Assembly: GCF_031834595.1 (NCBI RefSeq)
Contig: NZ_CP115541.1
Coordinates: 3,962,501 to 4,026,500, forward strand
Length of the DNA: 64,000 nucleotides
Origin: Stenotrophomonas oahuensis
Lineage (GTDB): Bacteria; Pseudomonadota; Gammaproteobacteria; Xanthomonadales; Xanthomonadaceae
Direction: 5' to 3'
Shown here: positions 27,515 through 36,748 of the stretch, in pieces
Numbering within the stretch: position 1 is the stretch's first letter
Layout of the letters: each line of letters opens with the position of its first letter
Program-made: the position numbers and the translations under genes
The notes under the pieces: generated by a model
Seen by the model: the letters and a program-made list of their open reading frames with translations, nothing else
Database searches by the model: none
What the model was told of the DNA's origin: nothing

Positions 27515-28101
27515 GCGCCCCGTTGTTCGCGCTGCTGCTGAGTGGGGGCAACAGTCGTCGCATGCGCACCGACAAGGCCCTGTTGGAGTATGCCGGCCGG
27601 CCACAACTGCTGCGTACATGGGACATGCTGCAGCAGGTCAATGTCGCCAAGGTGGCGGTCAGCATCAACCCGGATCAGCGCGAGGAGGCCGTGCGTGCCG
27701 GGCTGCCCACCCTGGTTGACCGCTTTGACAGTGTCGGCCCGGTGGCAGGGCTGCTCAGCGCGCAGCTGGCCGAGCCGGACGCGGGTTGGCTGGTCGTCGC
27801 CTGCGACCTGCCCTTGCTAGACGTCGCCACACTGGAATCACTCATCAAGGCGCGAGCCCCGAACTGTGACGCCACCGTGTTTGACAGCCGCCACGATGGG
27901 CTTCCGGAACCGCTGTGCGCCATCTGGGAACCTTCGTCGACCCAGCTCCTGAAGCAGCGCTACGAGGCTGGGCTGTACTGCCCGCGCAGCGCCCTGCTGC
28001 AGCTGCGCACCCAGCGTCTGCCCTCGCCCGGACAGGCCCTGGACAACGTCAATACGCCTGAGGAACTGATTCAGGCACAGCGCCAACTGGAGTTGAACTG
28101 A
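27511..28101 (+). CDS. mobA: Molybdenum cofactor guanylyltransferase MobA-like
   Basis: 196 residues. The nucleotide-binding motif LLLSGGNSRRMRTDKALLEY and DSVGPVAGLLSA, VVACDLPLLD fit MobA. MobA attaches GMP to the cofactor for DMSO-reductase family enzymes. The aldehyde oxidoreductase downstream is expected to need the cytosine form made by MocA, so this gene probably serves other enzymes in the cell. Start ATG 27511 overlaps the moaC stop. Confidence 0.88.
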   Translation: MSAPLFALLLSGGNSRRMRTDKALLEYAGRPQLLRTWDMLQQVNVAKVAVSINPDQREEAVRAGLPTLVDRFDSVGPVAGLLSAQLAEPDAGWLVVACDLPLLDVATLESLIKARAPNCDATVFDSRHDGLPEPLCAIWEPSSTQLLKQRYEAGLYCPRSALLQLRTQRLPSPGQALDNVNTPEELIQAQRQLELN

Positions 28102-28343
28102 TGCCACAACTGGAACTTCGTTACTACGCACAGTTGCGCGACCAGGCCCGGATCAGCACGGAGCGGGTGGAGACCGGTGCCACTTCGCCAGCATCGCTGT
28201 ATGAGCAGCTGCGCGAGCGGCACGGATTCAGCCTGCCGGCTTCGCTGTTGAAAGTGGCAGTCAACGCCCGCTTCTGCGGTTGGGACCAACCCCTGCGTGA
28301 CGGGGACACGGTTGTATTCATTCCACCGGTCAACGGCGGATGA
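28101..28343 (+). CDS. moaD: Molybdopterin synthase small subunit MoaD
   Basis: 80 residues, ubiquitin-like fold ending in PPVNGG; the terminal GG is thiocarboxylated to carry sulfur. VNARFCGWDQPLRDGDTVVFIPPV is diagnostic. Start overlaps the mobA stop by one base (TGATG) and its stop overlaps the moaE fusion. Confidence 0.95.
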   Translation: MPQLELRYYAQLRDQARISTERVETGATSPASLYEQLRERHGFSLPASLLKVAVNARFCGWDQPLRDGDTVVFIPPVNGG

Positions 28344-29938
28344 ACAGTTCCGTGATGTCCGGTTTCTCGGTCAGCGCCCTGCCCTTGGACGTCACCACGC
28401 TGCGAAGTGCGCTGGCGAATCCAGCGCATGGCGGGTTCTGTGCCTTCGAGGGCTGGGTCCGCAACCGCAATGATGGCCGGGAGGTCGAAGGCCTGGAGTA
28501 TGAGGTTTACGCGGAACTGGCACTGGCGGAAGGTGAAACCATTCTTGCCGAGGCCCGCGAACGCTTCGGCACCATCGAAGCGGTGGGCGTGCATCGCACC
28601 GGCACCCTGCAGGTGGGCGAACTTGCGGTGTGGGTAGGCGTGTCCTCCCCACATCGGGACGCCGCGTTCCGGGCGTGTCGTTACATCATCGATGCATTCA
28701 AGCATCGGTTACCGGTGTGGAAGAAGGAACTGTACCTGGACGGGGATACGCAATGGGTGGTCTGCTCGCATGGCAGCGCTGAAACGCCGCACGCCACCGG
28801 GTTCGAGCCGGACTACTCGCGCCAGACCCGGCTGCGTGACGTCGGCGAGCAGGGCCAGGCCAGGCTCGCCGCCGCCCGCGTGCTGGTGATAGGTGCCGGC
28901 GGGCTGGGCAGCCCTGCCCTCACCTATCTGGCGGCCACCGGCATCGGCACCTTGGGCATCGTCGACGGCGACCGCGTCGAGGCCAGCAACCTGCATCGGC
29001 AGACCCTGTACACCGCGGCGGACATCGGGCAACCCAAGGCCGTCATGGCGGCCCAACGCGTGCGCGCGCAGAACCCGACGCTGTCGGTTAAGGTCTTCAC
29101 CGAACCGCTGGGTGCCGACAACGTGGTGGACGTCTTCCGGCAGTTCGACCTGGCACTGGAATGCACTGACGACATGGAGAGCCGCTATCTGAGCAGCGAT
29201 GCGGCGCAGATGGCCGGCATTCCGCTGGTTCTGGCCAGCGTGCATCAATATGAGGGGCAGTTGCAGGTCATCCTGCCGGGAGGTCCCTGCCTGCGTTGCC
29301 TGTGGCCGGAGCCTCCCGACGCGGGCCTGCTGGGCAGTTGTGCGGAATCGGGCGTACTGGGCACCGTCCCGGGCGTGCTCGGTACGCTGCAGGCCCATGA
29401 AGCGCTCAAACTTCTGTTGGACCTGCCGGGCCGTCGCCCGGGAGAGCTGCTGCTGGTTGATCTGATGGACACCACCCTGCAGCGCTTGCCCATTGACCCG
29501 GCGGCGGGCTGCGCCCTCCATGGAGGGTGCGCTGACGTCGCTGCACGTGCGCTGGAAGCGCGGAGCGCGGAAAGCGATCTGGAGCGCGCGTTCGACTCAC
29601 TGGCAGCCGCCGTATCAGCCGGGTTTCATCTGGTCGATCTGCGTGAAGCAGATGAGCGAGCGGCGCTTCCCAGTGGCGTAGATGCCCTGTGCAGGCCGTA
29701 CTCCAGTTGGAGCGCGGACCCGTTCACGGCACCTGCCTCCGGCCCCGTCCTGCTGTTCTGCGCCACTGGCAAGCGCAGCAATGCGGCGGCGCGCTTCCTG
29801 CGCGAGCGTGGGCACGCCGAAGCGTTTTCACTGCAAGGCGGCCTGCGCCGGCTGCAGCAGATGCACTCCGCACGTGAAGACGCGCTTCACCATCCGCCAA
29901 CCGGCTGTTCCGCATCATCAGCGTGTCGGCACGCATGA
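28340..29938 (+). CDS. MoaE-MoeB-rhodanese fusion protein
   Basis: 532 residues in three parts. Residues 1 to about 150 are MoaE, the large molybdopterin synthase subunit (FCAFEGWVRNRNDGREVEGLEYE, PVWKKELYLDG with K128-K129). About 155-395 is MoeB/ThiF, the enzyme that adenylates MoaD: GAGGLGSP at 185, IVDGDRVEASNLHRQ, LECTDDMESRYL, Cys pair GGPCLRCLWPEP. The second zinc Cys pair is spaced wider (CALHGGC) than the usual CxxC. About 410-510 is a rhodanese domain with active-site C474 in FCATGKRSNAAA, a likely sulfur carrier. The MoeB-rhodanese pair resembles MOCS3; addition of MoaE would place MoaD adenylation, sulfuration and use in one polypeptide. Confidence 0.9.
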   Translation: MNSSVMSGFSVSALPLDVTTLRSALANPAHGGFCAFEGWVRNRNDGREVEGLEYEVYAELALAEGETILAEARERFGTIEAVGVHRTGTLQVGELAVWVGVSSPHRDAAFRACRYIIDAFKHRLPVWKKELYLDGDTQWVVCSHGSAETPHATGFEPDYSRQTRLRDVGEQGQARLAAARVLVIGAGGLGSPALTYLAATGIGTLGIVDGDRVEASNLHRQTLYTAADIGQPKAVMAAQRVRAQNPTLSVKVFTEPLGADNVVDVFRQFDLALECTDDMESRYLSSDAAQMAGIPLVLASVHQYEGQLQVILPGGPCLRCLWPEPPDAGLLGSCAESGVLGTVPGVLGTLQAHEALKLLLDLPGRRPGELLLVDLMDTTLQRLPIDPAAGCALHGGCADVAARALEARSAESDLERAFDSLAAAVSAGFHLVDLREADERAALPSGVDALCRPYSSWSADPFTAPASGPVLLFCATGKRSNAAARFLRERGHAEAFSLQGGLRRLQQMHSAREDALHHPPTGCSASSACRHA

Positions 29939-29995
29939 TCAGCGCCGTGCCCCATCCCGTGAGCCAGGCTGTACCAGCCAACGAGGAGCCCGTGC

Positions 29996-30637
29996 ATGAG
30001 TACCCCGCCCTACCTTTCCCTGTCACGTCGTGACGTACTGAAACTCGGCGCAGGGTCGGCCACCAGCATGGCATTGCCTGCAGTCGTGGCCCAGGCGCAG
30101 ACTCCCGCCGATGCGCGCCCGCCGGTAACCGCACGCGTCGCTTTCGAGGTGAACGGAAAGCCGCGCAGTCTGGAGGTGGACACCCGCGTCACCCTGCTGG
30201 ACGCGTTGCGGGAACATCTGCAGCTCACCGGAACCAAGAAGGGCTGCGACCATGGCCAATGCGGTGCCTGCACGGTGCTGGTGGACGGTCGCCGCATCAA
30301 TGCCTGTCTCACCTTGGCGGTAATGCACGAGGGTGCAAAGATCACCACGATTGAAGGACTGGGTTCGCCGGATGATCTGCACCCGATGCAGGCGGCCTTC
30401 GTGAAGCACGATGGATACCAGTGCGGCTACTGCACGCCCGGCCAGATCTGCTCGGCGGTGGCGGTCCTGCAGGAACTGCGTGACGATATTCCCAGCCACG
30501 TCACCGGCGATCTTGACCGGCGCGCGGCCCTGTCCGGCGACGAGATCCGCGAGCGCATGAGTGGCAACATCTGCCGCTGCGGCGCTTATTCCAACATCGT
30601 CGAGGCGATCGAAGAAGTCGGGGGCCGCGGCGCATGA
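29996..30637 (+). CDS. paoA: Aldehyde oxidoreductase 2Fe-2S subunit PaoA
   Basis: 213 residues with a Tat leader ([22 protein letters not shown]). Two 2Fe-2S sites follow: the plant-type [21 protein letters not shown] and the alpha-helical [10 protein letters not shown] ... GNICRCGAY. It is the electron-transfer subunit of the periplasmic PaoABC enzyme (E. coli YagT). The ATG at 29996 follows GAGGAG. A 57 bp gap separates it from the moaE fusion. Confidence 0.94.
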   Translation: MSTPPYLSLSRRDVLKLGAGSATSMALPAVVAQAQTPADARPPVTARVAFEVNGKPRSLEVDTRVTLLDALREHLQLTGTKKGCDHGQCGACTVLVDGRRINACLTLAVMHEGAKITTIEGLGSPDDLHPMQAAFVKHDGYQCGYCTPGQICSAVAVLQELRDDIPSHVTGDLDRRAALSGDEIRERMSGNICRCGAYSNIVEAIEEVGGRGA

Positions 30638-31584
30638 AGGCTTTCACCTATGAACGCGTCAGCACGCCTGCCGAGGCGGCTGCGGCCGCCGCCCGGACCC
30701 AGGGTGCGCGATTCATTGCAGGCGGTACCAATCTGCTGGATCTGATGAAGCTGGAGATTGAAACGCCGGCACACCTCATCGATGTCAACGGGCTGAAGCT
30801 GGACACCATTGAGCCGACCCCCGAGGGCGGCCTGCGGGTCGGCGCGCTGGTGCGCAATACCGACCTGGCCGCCGACCGCCGCATCCGCCGCGACTATGCC
30901 CTGCTGACCCGTGCGCTGGTCGCCGGAGCCTCCGGGCAGCTACGGAACAAGGCCACCACCGCAGGAAATCTGCTTCAGCGCACCCGCTGCCCGTACTTCT
31001 ACGATACCGCGCAGCCCTGCAACAAGCGCCTGCCCGGCAGCGGCTGCGGTGCCATCGGCGGCATCAGCCGGCAATTGGCGGTGGTGGGCACCAGTGCCTC
31101 CTGCATCGCCACCCACCCCAGTGACATGGCGGTGGCGATGATGGCGCTGGATGCCATGGTTGAGACGCTGCGGCCCGACGGCAGCAGCCGCACGCTGGCG
31201 TTGGATTCGCTGTATCGCGCGCCCGACAGCACGCCGCATCTGGAAACCACGCTGGAGAAAGGCGAGCTGATCGCTGCGGTCCATCTGCCCCGCCCCTTGG
31301 GTGGCACCCATATCTACCGCAAGGTGCGCGACCGCGCCTCGTATGCGTTCGCACTGGTGTCTGTGGCGGCGGTGCTCCAACGCGATGGCAGTGGCCGCGT
31401 GGCACTGGGCGGCGTTGCCTACAAGCCGTGGCGGAAGCCGGAGGCGGATGCACTGCTGCCGCAAGGGGCCGCCGCCGTCGTGGCGAAGCTGCTCGAGGGT
31501 GCCAGCCCCTCATCACAGAATGCATTCAAGGTGCAGTTGGCCGAGCGCACGCTGGCTTCGGTTCTGCTGGAAGCAAAGGGGTAA
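30634..31584 (+). CDS. paoB: Aldehyde oxidoreductase FAD subunit PaoB
   Basis: 316 residues of the CO-dehydrogenase FAD-binding family ([39 protein letters not shown]). The stretch [16 protein letters not shown] and GSGCGAIGG has the additional Cys residues that bind a 4Fe-4S cluster in E. coli PaoB. No leader; it would be carried through Tat with PaoA. Overlaps the paoA stop (ATGA). Confidence 0.93.
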   Translation: MKAFTYERVSTPAEAAAAAARTQGARFIAGGTNLLDLMKLEIETPAHLIDVNGLKLDTIEPTPEGGLRVGALVRNTDLAADRRIRRDYALLTRALVAGASGQLRNKATTAGNLLQRTRCPYFYDTAQPCNKRLPGSGCGAIGGISRQLAVVGTSASCIATHPSDMAVAMMALDAMVETLRPDGSSRTLALDSLYRAPDSTPHLETTLEKGELIAAVHLPRPLGGTHIYRKVRDRASYAFALVSVAAVLQRDGSGRVALGGVAYKPWRKPEADALLPQGAAAVVAKLLEGASPSSQNAFKVQLAERTLASVLLEAKG

Positions 31585-31587
31585 GCC

Positions 31588-33786
31588 ATGAAGTTCGACA
31601 CGCCCGCTGGGACCAACCCGATCGACCAGCTCAAGGTGGTGGGGCAACCGCTCAGTCGCATTGATGGCCCGCTGAAAACCACCGGCCACGCGCCTTATGC
31701 GTACGAGCACCACCAGGCAACCGAGTCACCCGCGTATGGGTACGTCGTCACCGCTGGCATCGCCAAGGGGCGCGTCAGCGCCATGGAACTGGATGACGCG
31801 CGTCGCGCACCCGGTGTCATCGCCATCGTCACTGCCGAAAACGCAGGGCCGCTGCAACAATCCCAGCGCAATGCCGCACCGCTGCTGGGCGGTCCCGACA
31901 TTTCCCACTATCACCAGGCGTTGGCGCTGGTGGTAGCAGAAACCTTCGAGCAGGCACGCGCTGCCGCAGGTTTGGTCCGGGTTCGCTACGCCACACAGAA
32001 GGGCAGCTACGACCTGGCCGCAGCGAAGCGCGCGGGGGGCAATCTGCAGAAGACAGATCCCGACGCCCGCGTCGGCAACTTCGAGAAGGCCTTCGGCGAA
32101 GCACCCGTCACCCTGGATGCGACGTACCACACCCCCGACCAGTCGCACGCCATGATGGAGCCGCACGCCACGCTCGCAGCGTGGGAAGGCAACAAATTGA
32201 CCGTGTGGACGTCCAACCAGATGATCGACTGGGGCAAGACCGACCTGGCCAAGACGCTGGGGCTGCCCAAGGAGGACGTCCGCTTGATCTCCCCCTACAT
32301 TGGCGGTGGGTTCGGCGGCAAGCTGTTCGTGCGTTCGGATGTGGTGCTGGCTGCGCTGGGTGCACGTGCCGCCAAGCGGCCGGTCAAGGTCGCGCTGTCG
32401 CGCCCGCAGATCGCCAACAACACCACCCACCGGCCCGCCACCTTGCAGCGTATCCGTCTGGGCGCTACCGCCGAAGGCACCCTCACCGCCATCGGGCACG
32501 AATCCTGGTCGGGCAATCTGCCCGGTGGGTCGCCCGAAGAAGCGGTGCAGCAGACCAAGCTGCTGTATGCCGGTGCCAACCGCCTCGCCGGTCTGCGCCT
32601 GACCCATCTTGATCTGCCCGAAGGCAATGCGATGCGCGCTCCCGGGGAAACGCCCGGCCTGATGGCGCTGGAGATCGCCATGGACGAAATGGCGGAGAAG
32701 CTCGGCTTGGACCCTATCGAGTTCCGCATCCGCAATGACACGCAGGTCGACCCGGCCAATGCCGAACGCCCGTTCTCGCAGCGACAACTCGTGCAGTGCC
32801 TGCGCACCGGTGCCGAGCGCTTCGGGTGGGACAAGCGCAATGCACGTCCCGGAATGCAGCGCGATGGGCGCTGGCTGGTCGGCATGGGGGTCGCAGCGGG
32901 TTTCCGCAACAATCTGGTGATGAAGTCCGGCGCGCGCATCCGCCTCGACGCCAAAGGCGGAGTGACGGTGGAGACCGACATGACCGACATCGGTACCGGC
33001 AGCTACACCATCATTGGACAGACCGCGGCCGAAATGCTGGGCGTCCCGCTTGAACAGGTAACGGTCAAGCTGGGTGATTCCAGTTTCCCGGCCTCGGCCG
33101 GATCCGGCGGCCAATGGGGCGCGAACAGTTCCACCGCCGGTGTATTCGCTGCATGTACCCGGATGCGGGAACTCATTGCCGGCAAACTCGGGCTTGACCC
33201 GGCTACGGCCACGTTCTCCGACGGTCAAGTCAGTGCCGGCGGCAGGAGCTTCGCGCTTGCGAAGGCCGCCGCCGACGGCGAGCTGGTCGCCGAGGACACC
33301 ATTGAGTTCGACAAGCTGGAGGAGCGCTTCCAGCAGTCCACCTTCGCCGCCCATTTCGTCGAGGTCGGTGTGGATGTCGCCACCGGCGAAAGCCGCATCC
33401 GCCGCATGCTCGCCGTGTGCGCAGCCGGCCGCATTCTCAATCCCAAGACCGCGCGCAGCCAGGTCATCGGAGCCATGACCATGGGCGTGGGTGCTGCGCT
33501 TTCCGAAGAACTCGCCGTGGATACCCGGCTGGGCTTCTTCGTCAACCACGACCTGGCCGGTTACGAAGTGCCAGTTCACGCCGACATCCCGCATCAGGAC
33601 GTCGTGTTTCTGGATGAAACCGATGCCGTTTCTTCGCCCATGAAAGCAAAGGGCGTGGGCGAGCTTGGGCTGTGCGGTGTCAGCGCGGCGGTGGCCAATG
33701 CGATCTACAACGCCACCGGCACCCGCGTCCGCGAGTACCCGATCACGCTGGACAAGCTGCTGGCCGGCCTGCCCGCACTGGGATGA
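31588..33786 (+). CDS. paoC: Aldehyde oxidoreductase molybdenum subunit PaoC
   Basis: 732 residues of the xanthine oxidase family; it oxidises aldehydes to acids at a molybdenum centre. Motifs: IGGGFGGKLFVRSDVVLA, MRAPGETPGLMALEIAMDE, DIGTGSYTIIGQTAAEMLG and, near the end, KGVGELGLCGVSAA with the catalytic Glu. Size matches E. coli PaoC (YagR). No leader of its own. It overlaps the XdhC-like gene. Confidence 0.95.
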   Translation: MKFDTPAGTNPIDQLKVVGQPLSRIDGPLKTTGHAPYAYEHHQATESPAYGYVVTAGIAKGRVSAMELDDARRAPGVIAIVTAENAGPLQQSQRNAAPLLGGPDISHYHQALALVVAETFEQARAAAGLVRVRYATQKGSYDLAAAKRAGGNLQKTDPDARVGNFEKAFGEAPVTLDATYHTPDQSHAMMEPHATLAAWEGNKLTVWTSNQMIDWGKTDLAKTLGLPKEDVRLISPYIGGGFGGKLFVRSDVVLAALGARAAKRPVKVALSRPQIANNTTHRPATLQRIRLGATAEGTLTAIGHESWSGNLPGGSPEEAVQQTKLLYAGANRLAGLRLTHLDLPEGNAMRAPGETPGLMALEIAMDEMAEKLGLDPIEFRIRNDTQVDPANAERPFSQRQLVQCLRTGAERFGWDKRNARPGMQRDGRWLVGMGVAAGFRNNLVMKSGARIRLDAKGGVTVETDMTDIGTGSYTIIGQTAAEMLGVPLEQVTVKLGDSSFPASAGSGGQWGANSSTAGVFAACTRMRELIAGKLGLDPATATFSDGQVSAGGRSFALAKAAADGELVAEDTIEFDKLEERFQQSTFAAHFVEVGVDVATGESRIRRMLAVCAAGRILNPKTARSQVIGAMTMGVGAALSEELAVDTRLGFFVNHDLAGYEVPVHADIPHQDVVFLDETDAVSSPMKAKGVGELGLCGVSAAVANAIYNATGTRVREYPITLDKLLAGLPALG

Positions 33787-34772
33787 GCGCACACGGGCAC
33801 CCTGCTCCGCTGGATGTGGAGGAAGGCAATCCCGCCCGGGTCCTGCGTGCAGCCGTGGAGGCCCTGCACACCGGACAGCGGGCAGCCCTGGCCGCAGTAC
33901 TGGAGACTGAAGGGTCCACCTACACCCGCGCCGGCACGCTGGCGCTGTTCACCGACCACGGGCATGTCGGCTGGCTCAGCGGCGGTTGCCTGGAGCCTGA
34001 GATCGAGCGCCGCGCGATGCAGGCGGTGGACCGCGAGGCACTGGAATGGCTGGAAATCGACACGCGTGACGATGACGCTCTGTTCTCCGGCAATGCGGTC
34101 GGATGCCGTGGCCGGCAGCGCGTCGTGCTGCTCCCGCTGCCCGCACTCACCCGACTGGAACCCCTTTTCAGCGCGTGGCTGCACGGGGATGGGACGCTGG
34201 ATATGACGGTCCAGACCAATGGCGCGGTTACATGCCAGTTTGCCGACGTGCGGATGCGTGAGCAGGTGCATGGCAGCCCGCCAGACTGGCCCGGCATACT
34301 GGACGCGTGGACGCTTCGCTGGCGTCGCCCACCACGCGTTCTGATATATGGCGCAGGCCCGGAGGCGGTTCCATTGCGGCCGCTGCTAGAGGGTCTTGGC
34401 TGGTCGGTATCGATCAGCGAGCCACGCGCCGCCTGGCGCGCACGGGTACCGGATGCTTCCTTTACCGAAGAGGCGTTGACCCGGTTGCGGCCAGATGCCG
34501 CCCTGGTGATGCATCATAATTTCGAACGCGACCTCGAGGCCCTGCAGCTGTTGGCGGTGTCGACGGTCCCCTTCATAGGCCTGCTCGGGCCCGAGCGCCG
34601 GCGGGAAGACCTGTTCCAGGTGCTGCCTGAATCCCTGCGGATCCTCCTGCTGCCTCGCCTGCGCTCGCCCATCGGGATGCCGCTGGGCGGACGGGGGCCC
34701 GAGGCGATCGCGCTGAGCATCGCGGCACAGCTGCAGGCGTGGCGCCACGGCGTGCACGGTGAACTGCAATGA
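33783..34772 (+). CDS. paoD: XdhC/CoxI-family Moco insertion factor (PaoD-like)
   Basis: 329 residues. N-terminal XdhC_CoxI domain (RAALAAVLETEGSTYTRAGTLALF, GWLSGGCLEPEIERRAM, NAVGCRGRQRVVLLPL) and a C-terminal Rossmann-like domain (RVLIYGAGPEAVPLRPLLEGLGW, LLGPERRREDLF). Such proteins bind mature Moco, protect or sulfurate it, and deliver it to the enzyme. ATG at 33783 overlaps the paoC stop; its own stop overlaps mocA. Confidence 0.92.
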   Translation: MSAHGHPAPLDVEEGNPARVLRAAVEALHTGQRAALAAVLETEGSTYTRAGTLALFTDHGHVGWLSGGCLEPEIERRAMQAVDREALEWLEIDTRDDDALFSGNAVGCRGRQRVVLLPLPALTRLEPLFSAWLHGDGTLDMTVQTNGAVTCQFADVRMREQVHGSPPDWPGILDAWTLRWRRPPRVLIYGAGPEAVPLRPLLEGLGWSVSISEPRAAWRARVPDASFTEEALTRLRPDAALVMHHNFERDLEALQLLAVSTVPFIGLLGPERRREDLFQVLPESLRILLLPRLRSPIGMPLGGRGPEAIALSIAAQLQAWRHGVHGELQ

Positions 34773-35383
34773 ACGACTCACGACCCCACGCGCATGCGGC
34801 CGTGCTCCTGGCTGCCGGCGTCAGCGAACGTCTTGGCCAGCCCAAACAGTTGCTCCGTCGCGCCGGTGAAACGCTGCTGCATCGCATGGCACGGCTGGCC
34901 GCTTCCACCACACCGGCGACGCTGGTCATTGCACTGCCTGCGCACGCCCACGCCATGGCTGGGATTCTGCGCGATCTCCCAGGACTGAAGATCGTCCATC
35001 CCCAGCCAGGCAAGGGAATGGGTGCAAGCCTGCAGGCAGCGGCAGCATCCGTGAAGGCATTCCAAAGGGTCCTGGTGCTGGGCTGCGACCAGCCCGCACT
35101 TGAATCCCCGCATCTGCACGCGCTGCTGGACGGCGCGACGAATTCGGAGTCCGGGTGTGCCGCCACCGTACTTTCAGGAACAGTCGGCGTACCCGCTGTT
35201 CTGCCCGGCAGCTGGTTCGAAGAACTTGATCCTGGGTCCGGCAACGCGGGATTCCGCGAGCGCCTTCGTACCCTGCCCCGCCAGCACCTGGCCTTGATTC
35301 ATGCGCCGGGCTTGGCTTTGGATATCGATACGCTGGAAGATCTGGTTACTGCGCGCAGCCTGGGATTGATTGATCCCCCTTGA
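34769..35383 (+). CDS. mocA: Molybdenum cofactor cytidylyltransferase MocA-like
   Basis: 204 residues. Nucleotidyltransferase motif AVLLAAGVSERLGQPKQLL, then GKGMGASLQAA, VLGCDQPAL, GVPAVLPGSWFEEL and GNAGFRERL. MocA adds CMP to Moco for the xanthine-oxidase family, fitting the paoABC genes directly upstream. It is the last gene of the plus-strand operon; modC converges on it 7 bp beyond the stop. Confidence 0.92.
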   Translation: MNDSRPHAHAAVLLAAGVSERLGQPKQLLRRAGETLLHRMARLAASTTPATLVIALPAHAHAMAGILRDLPGLKIVHPQPGKGMGASLQAAAASVKAFQRVLVLGCDQPALESPHLHALLDGATNSESGCAATVLSGTVGVPAVLPGSWFEELDPGSGNAGFRERLRTLPRQHLALIHAPGLALDIDTLEDLVTARSLGLIDPP

Positions 35384-35390
35384 TTCCGGC

Positions 35391-36071
35391 TTACCCGGGG
35401 TCTGACGTCAGCCTGCGGCCGTCACGAAGGCGCAGTACTTCACCGCCGAACCGATTCACGTCTTCCGGGTCATGTGTGATCAGCACCACCGGAATGCCCA
35501 GCGTGTCCAGCAGGTGCTCCAGTCCCTCGCGGGTGGCCTGGCGGTTGGCGTGGTCAAGCGCCGCGAACGGTTCATCAAGCAGCAGCGCACGTGGCTGCGC
35601 CACCAACGCGCGGGCAACAGCAGTACGCTGTCGCTGGCCGCCAGAGATGTCACGCGGGTACTGGTCGCCCACTGCGCCAAGATTCAGCCGGTCCACCCAG
35701 TGTTCGACCGCCGCGGAGCGGCTACGTCGGCCTGGGTTGAACAGCCCCGCAGCGAGCGAAAAGGCGATGTTCTGACGAACCGTCAAGTGCGGAAACAACG
35801 CATAGTCCTGGAAGACATACCCCATTCGCCGGTTCTGCGGCGGAAGGTCGATGCCGCGCGTGCTGTCGAACAGCGTCTCCCCGTCGACACGTATCCAGCC
35901 CGAATCGGGCCGCAGCAATCCGGCAATTGCGCGCAGCGTCAGGCTCTTGCCGGCACCGGATTCGCCGAAAACCACAACGCGCCGGACCGCTGTCTGCAGT
36001 GAAACGTCGAGCTCGAAGTGGCGGCCAGGCGATTGCAGCTGCATGCGCACGCAGAAGTCGATGCAGGTCAT
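35391..36071 (-). CDS. modC: Molybdate ABC transporter ATP-binding protein, short form
   Basis: 226 residues. Walker A GESGAGKS, Q-loop YVFQDYALFPHLTVRQN, signature ISGGQRQR, Walker B LLLDEPFAALD, and the switch His in ITHDPEDV. Canonical ModC is about 350 residues with a C-terminal MOP/TOBE domain that senses molybdate; that part is absent here and the following bases belong to the convergent operon. Overlaps modB (ATGA). Confidence 0.92.
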   Translation of the reverse strand: MTCIDFCVRMQLQSPGRHFELDVSLQTAVRRVVVFGESGAGKSLTLRAIAGLLRPDSGWIRVDGETLFDSTRGIDLPPQNRRMGYVFQDYALFPHLTVRQNIAFSLAAGLFNPGRRSRSAAVEHWVDRLNLGAVGDQYPRDISGGQRQRTAVARALVAQPRALLLDEPFAALDHANRQATREGLEHLLDTLGIPVVLITHDPEDVNRFGGEVLRLRDGRRLTSDPG

Positions 36072-36748
36072 CGGCGTGGACTCCCTTCGGACGGCCCGGA
36101 TGCGAGTCGACTGGCCAGCAGCAACGCCCCCATGCAGATCACCGATGTGACGACGACAAGAAACAGAGCGCGGTCGTCCTGCCCGGCCTGCACCGCTTCA
36201 TAAACCGCGATGGAGAGCGTCTGGGTCTTGCCGGGAATACTGCCGGCAACCATCAGGGTCGCGCCGAACTCCCCCATTGACCGGGCGAAAGCCAGCAGCA
36301 GGCCTGGAAGGATGCCGCGCCAGGCGAGTGGCAACGAGACGCGCAGGAACACGCCAGCCTCGCGCACTCCCAGTACCCGGGCGGCCTGCTCAAGCTCGGT
36401 ATCCACTGCTTCAAATGCGGCGCGCGCCGGCTTGAACACCAACGGGAATGAAACGATGGCCGCCGCAAGCACCGCCCCCTGCCAGGTGAAGATCAACTGG
36501 ACGCCCAGGGTAGTGTCCAGCCAATGGCCGATGGGCCCGTTACGTCCCACCAGCACCAGCAGGTAGTAGCCCAGTACCGTGGGGGGCATGACCATCGGAA
36601 GCGTCAACAGGGTGTCCAATGTCTCACGGCCTGGAAACCGCCAGCGAGCGAACGCCGCACCCGCGGCCACGCCCAGCACAAGATTGATCAGCGTCGCAGA
36701 GCCGGCGACCTTCAACGACAGCAGCACCGCTGTCCAATCCATCTCCAT
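36068..36748 (-). CDS. modB: Molybdate ABC transporter permease
   Basis: 226 residues with about five membrane helices and the permease loop EAVDTELEQAARVLGVREAGVFLRVSLPLAW that docks to ModC. FARSMGEFGATLMVAGSIPGKTQT is highly characteristic of ModB. It starts directly after the modA stop. Confidence 0.95.
   Translation of the reverse strand: MEMDWTAVLLSLKVAGSATLINLVLGVAAGAAFARWRFPGRETLDTLLTLPMVMPPTVLGYYLLVLVGRNGPIGHWLDTTLGVQLIFTWQGAVLAAAIVSFPLVFKPARAAFEAVDTELEQAARVLGVREAGVFLRVSLPLAWRGILPGLLLAFARSMGEFGATLMVAGSIPGKTQTLSIAVYEAVQAGQDDRALFLVVVTSVICMGALLLASRLASGPSEGSPRR

Noticed and set aside
31726..33792. Long open frame (688 codons) on the minus strand
   Set aside because: Antisense to paoC, which has catalytic and cofactor motifs; no recognisable domain in the antisense product.
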